Shown here piece after piece: positions 6,145 to 7,891 of a stretch of 7,891 bases of DNA; positions within the stretch are counted from its first letter, which is position 1, and every line of letters begins with the position of its first letter. Position numbers and translations under genes: made by a program. Source of the DNA: Actinomycetota bacterium (GTDB lineage Bacteria > Actinomycetota > Actinomycetes > Nanopelagicales > Nanopelagicaceae). The DNA is taken from positions 1 to 7,891 of the forward strand of contig RFSC01000032.1 in NCBI GenBank assembly GCA_009924185.1, given 5' to 3'. The notes beneath the pieces were generated by a model. It saw only the letters and a list, made by a program, of their open reading frames with translations. It was not told the DNA's origin and made no database searches.

Positions 6145-7377
6145 TTAAGGCTTGATACCGCTGGCATCCTCATCGCGAATATGCCATGAAGTTCCATACT
6201 CTGGCAGCAAGTCAAGGAATGGCTTTGGATCAAACCATTCCGGACCATTCACACCAAGTGGCTGCCAAAATCCTTTATGATTATGAATTAGCTCCATTGC
6301 AATTACTGGGTTAACAGCGGTCTGCCAAACAACAGCCTGATCGCCATACTCCTTCATGGACCATTCATTATCAATTACGTTGTAGATATAAACCGCTTTT
6401 GCTTTGCCGGATTTATCTAGACCACGCACCAATGCACCCGCACAGGTTTTACCCTTCATGCGCGAACCTAGGGTTGCTGGATCTGGCAGAGATGCTGCAA
6501 GTAGATCTCGCGGCGCAACAGAAACTCCCTGCACCTCAACATTTTCCTTGCGATCCATTCCCAACATGTTGATGGTCTTAAGGATTTGGATGAACTCCGC
6601 ACCAAGTCCATATTTAAAGTTAACCTTCTTGGCATCAATCTTCTGTGGAATTAATACAACCTCTTCGTGCTCCACATTGACGCACTCAACGGGTCCAATG
6701 CCTTCTGGGAAATCAAAGGTCTCAAGCTCGCTAAATGGTTCGGTAGTAAACCAACCGCGACCATCCTCCCAAACCAAAGGTGGGTTTAAGCACTCTTCAA
6801 TAGTGGTCCAGATTGAAAACGAAGGAGCAAAGTTGGCGCCTTCGACGCGCAGATTAGAGCCATCAAGAACGGTGATGGAATCAATTCGACTAAACAAATG
6901 ATCATCTGCGTACTTGGCGAAGATGTCGCTCATGCCAGGCTCGACACCCATTCCGACAAGTGCGTAAATCTTGCGCTCTTCCCAGTTCCAGTCACGAGCA
7001 AACTGCTCATCACCTAACTTCACACCAGTTTCACGGTGTGGGTAATGAGGATGTGGGCGAGACAACGACATCGCCATATCGATGTAATTTGTGTTTTCAA
7101 TTTCGCAGGCCAGGAAAATAGGCATCACAAATCGAGGATCGACAGCGTTGATGACTACATCAGGATCAGCTTTACGGATTAACTCACGAAGATCCTCAAG
7201 CTCTGCAGCATTGACCTGGGCTGCCGAAAAACGAGGGTCTTTAACGCGATAAACAGCTTCTTCTGCGCGGGCTAGGGTTCGGTCAGCAATCACCATTGAG
7301 GTGATAAATGATCTACGTGCTGCGATATTTGCTATCGCTCTTCCAACGCCGCCCGCACCAATTACTAGGGCTTTCAT
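6145..7377 (-). CDS. Saccharopine dehydrogenase / carboxynorspermidine synthase-like oxidoreductase
   Basis: NAD(P)-dependent reductase of the LYS9-like family, 410 residues, predicted cytosolic. Members join an amine and an aldehyde reductively: saccharopine reductase in lysine metabolism, or carboxy(nor)spermidine synthase using a diamine and aspartate semialdehyde. Visible: Rossmann GAGGVG (7-12), DRT (32-34) after the second strand, DVVINAV (73-79), NYIDMA (97-102), GVEPGMSD (144-151), NMLGM (270-274), LPDPATLGSRMKGK (297-310), VYIYNV (329-334), and a tail with KGFWQPLGV and EWFDPKPF (368-387). The single Rossmann plus family C-terminal layout and about 400-residue length fit carboxynorspermidine synthases, and the tail seems closer to them than to fungal LYS9, but this is from memory. 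The partner carboxy(nor)spermidine decarboxylase is not in the window. The SDR follows after 8 bp. The ATG has only a GGAG 11 nt upstream. Confidence 0.75.
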   Translation of the reverse strand: MKALVIGAGGVGRAIANIAARRSFITSMVIADRTLARAEEAVYRVKDPRFSAAQVNAAELEDLRELIRKADPDVVINAVDPRFVMPIFLACEIENTNYIDMAMSLSRPHPHYPHRETGVKLGDEQFARDWNWEERKIYALVGMGVEPGMSDIFAKYADDHLFSRIDSITVLDGSNLRVEGANFAPSFSIWTTIEECLNPPLVWEDGRGWFTTEPFSELETFDFPEGIGPVECVNVEHEEVVLIPQKIDAKKVNFKYGLGAEFIQILKTINMLGMDRKENVEVQGVSVAPRDLLAASLPDPATLGSRMKGKTCAGALVRGLDKSGKAKAVYIYNVIDNEWSMKEYGDQAVVWQTAVNPVIAMELIHNHKGFWQPLGVNGPEWFDPKPFLDLLPEYGTSWHIRDEDASGIKP

Positions 7378-7409
7378 TATGAAATCAACTCCAAACGAGA
7401 TTCGGGTGT

Positions 7410-7438
7410 ACGTTAGCCGATAGACAGGTATTTCGCAA
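7410..7438 (-). promoter_or_regulatory. Predicted promoter of the saccharopine dehydrogenase-like / SDR operon
   Basis: The minus strand reads TTGCGA (7438-7433), a 17-nt spacer and TAACGT (7415-7410), a TANNNT -10 of the kind common in actinobacteria. Transcription would start near 7403, leaving a leader of about 25 nt. Confidence 0.45.
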
Positions 7439-7467
7439 TTTACCGTTCAATTACGCTCGTTTATTAT
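7439..7467 (+). promoter_or_regulatory. Predicted promoter of tRNA-Arg
   Basis: TTTACC (7439-7444), a 17-nt spacer and TATTAT (7462-7467, five of six consensus bases) would start transcription near 7474, about 10 nt before the mature tRNA 5' end. Its -35 directly abuts the -35 of the divergent promoter. Confidence 0.55.
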
Positions 7468-7483
7468 TGTCAGATTCACATAA

Positions 7484-7556
7484 GTCCTTGTAGCTCAGTG
7501 GATAGAGCAACCGCCTCCTAAGCGGTAGGTCGCCGGTTCAACTCCGGCCAAGGACA
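7484..7556 (+). tRNA. tRNA-Arg (anticodon CCU)
   Basis: Complete cloverleaf: acceptor GTCCTTG (7484-7490) pairs with CAAGGAC (7549-7555), D stem GCTC/GAGC, anticodon stem ACCGC/GCGGT with loop CTCCTAA (anticodon CCT at 7517-7519), a 5-nt variable region, T stem GCCGG/CCGGC with loop TTCAACT, and discriminator A at 7556. It reads AGG arginine codons. The 3' CCA is not encoded (the discriminator is followed by CA, then AT), so CCA must be added after transcription. It stands alone, with a T-rich tract beginning about 8 nt downstream. Confidence 0.97.
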
Positions 7557-7564
7557 CAATCCCT

Positions 7565-7891
7565 TTAGTTTTCTTTTCGATTACTTTCAAAATTAATTAT
7601 GTAATCCGGAACCTCAACATGTTTTGAATCTTTGTTTGTGATTGGTTCACCAAATTTCATCTCTACTGGAATAACCCCTGCCCAGATTGGAAGCGAAGCA
7701 TCATCAGGATCATTCGCTTCACCCGAGCGTTTCTTGGCAGTTACATCATCTAACTTCAACTCCACCACCATAGTCTGAGCAAACTCTTTAGATGTTTGCT
7801 CGCGACCTGCATCCCAAAGACCAGGAATCAATCTTTCGCTCACTGCGTACAAGCCTTGAATCTTTTCTTCACCCTCTAAAACTTTGCCAAC
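7565..7891 (-). CDS. Pyridoxamine 5'-phosphate oxidase-like flavin-binding protein (N-terminus beyond window)
   Basis: C-terminal 108 residues of a protein resembling the PNPOx-like split-barrel family (COG3467-type flavin-nucleotide-binding proteins), which bind FMN or related flavins and are mostly uncharacterised reductases. The frame is open to the right edge, and the first possible start inside it (TTG at 7852) falls in the middle of a conserved segment, so the true start is outside. The recognisable block is SERLIPGLWDAGREQTSKE, then VVELKLDDVTAKKRSGEAND and LPIWAGVIPVE, matching the family's recalled pattern of an (I/V)PGRW helix, S/A-K-x-R-x-G and P-x-WAGV(I/L)P. The last 25 or so residues are charged and unrecognised. 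Substrate and partner are unknown; vitamin B6 oxidation is not implied. It converges on tRNA-Arg with an 8-bp gap. Confidence 0.75.
   Translation of the reverse strand, partial: VGKVLEGEEKIQGLYAVSERLIPGLWDAGREQTSKEFAQTMVVELKLDDVTAKKRSGEANDPDDASLPIWAGVIPVEMKFGEPITNKDSKHVEVPDYIINFESNRKEN

Noticed and set aside
6404..6901. 165-codon open frame on the plus strand
   Set aside because: It lies wholly opposite the well-supported dehydrogenase gene, has no family features and is Ser/Pro/Arg-rich as expected for an antisense shadow.

Overview
The window looks like a compact, moderate-GC chromosome segment from a free-living actinobacterium. A streamlined freshwater type (Nanopelagicales / acI-like) is my best guess from the photolyase, the small Cys/Trp-rich exported domain, frequent GTG/TTG starts and very short gaps. 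This placement is inference. No mobile element, CRISPR array, phage gene or composition break is visible. No stretch over about 115 bases lacks a gene or RNA.

Layout, left to right. (1) The C-terminal two thirds of a class I DNA photolyase (+) runs in from the left edge. (2) It converges, with a 10-bp gap, on a full-length homospermidine synthase (-) that starts at TTG behind a perfect Shine-Dalgarno and a structured 5' leader. (3) Upstream of that on the same strand is a multi-pass membrane GGDEF diguanylate cyclase. (4) Only 23 bp separate the cyclase from a divergent Tat-exported Rieske protein (+), which ends in a strong 13-bp-stem terminator. (5) Converging on that terminator is an exported coiled-coil protein (-) whose true start is an internal GTG. 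(6) Further right is a short-chain dehydrogenase (-) with a broken reading frame just before its YxxxK motif. (7) It lies 8 bp downstream of a saccharopine dehydrogenase / carboxynorspermidine synthase-like enzyme (-), probably in one operon. (8) Divergent from that is tRNA-Arg(CCU) (+); the two predicted promoters abut back to back. (9) The right edge holds the C-terminal part of a PNPOx-like flavin-binding protein (-).

The most coherent theme is polyamine-type NAD(P) chemistry. Homospermidine synthase condenses putrescine units, and the second enzyme resembles carboxy(nor)spermidine synthases, which join a diamine to aspartate semialdehyde; its substrate is not proven by sequence. The photolyase fits life in light. 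The cyclase and the exported Rieske protein share a control region, but no functional link is shown. I see no clearly novel multi-gene defence or mobile system. The most checkable oddities are the leader hairpin before homospermidine synthase, the SDR frame disruption (better explained by 7 missing bases than 1), the Tyr at the terminal position of the photolyase Trp triad, and the abutting promoters at the tRNA.
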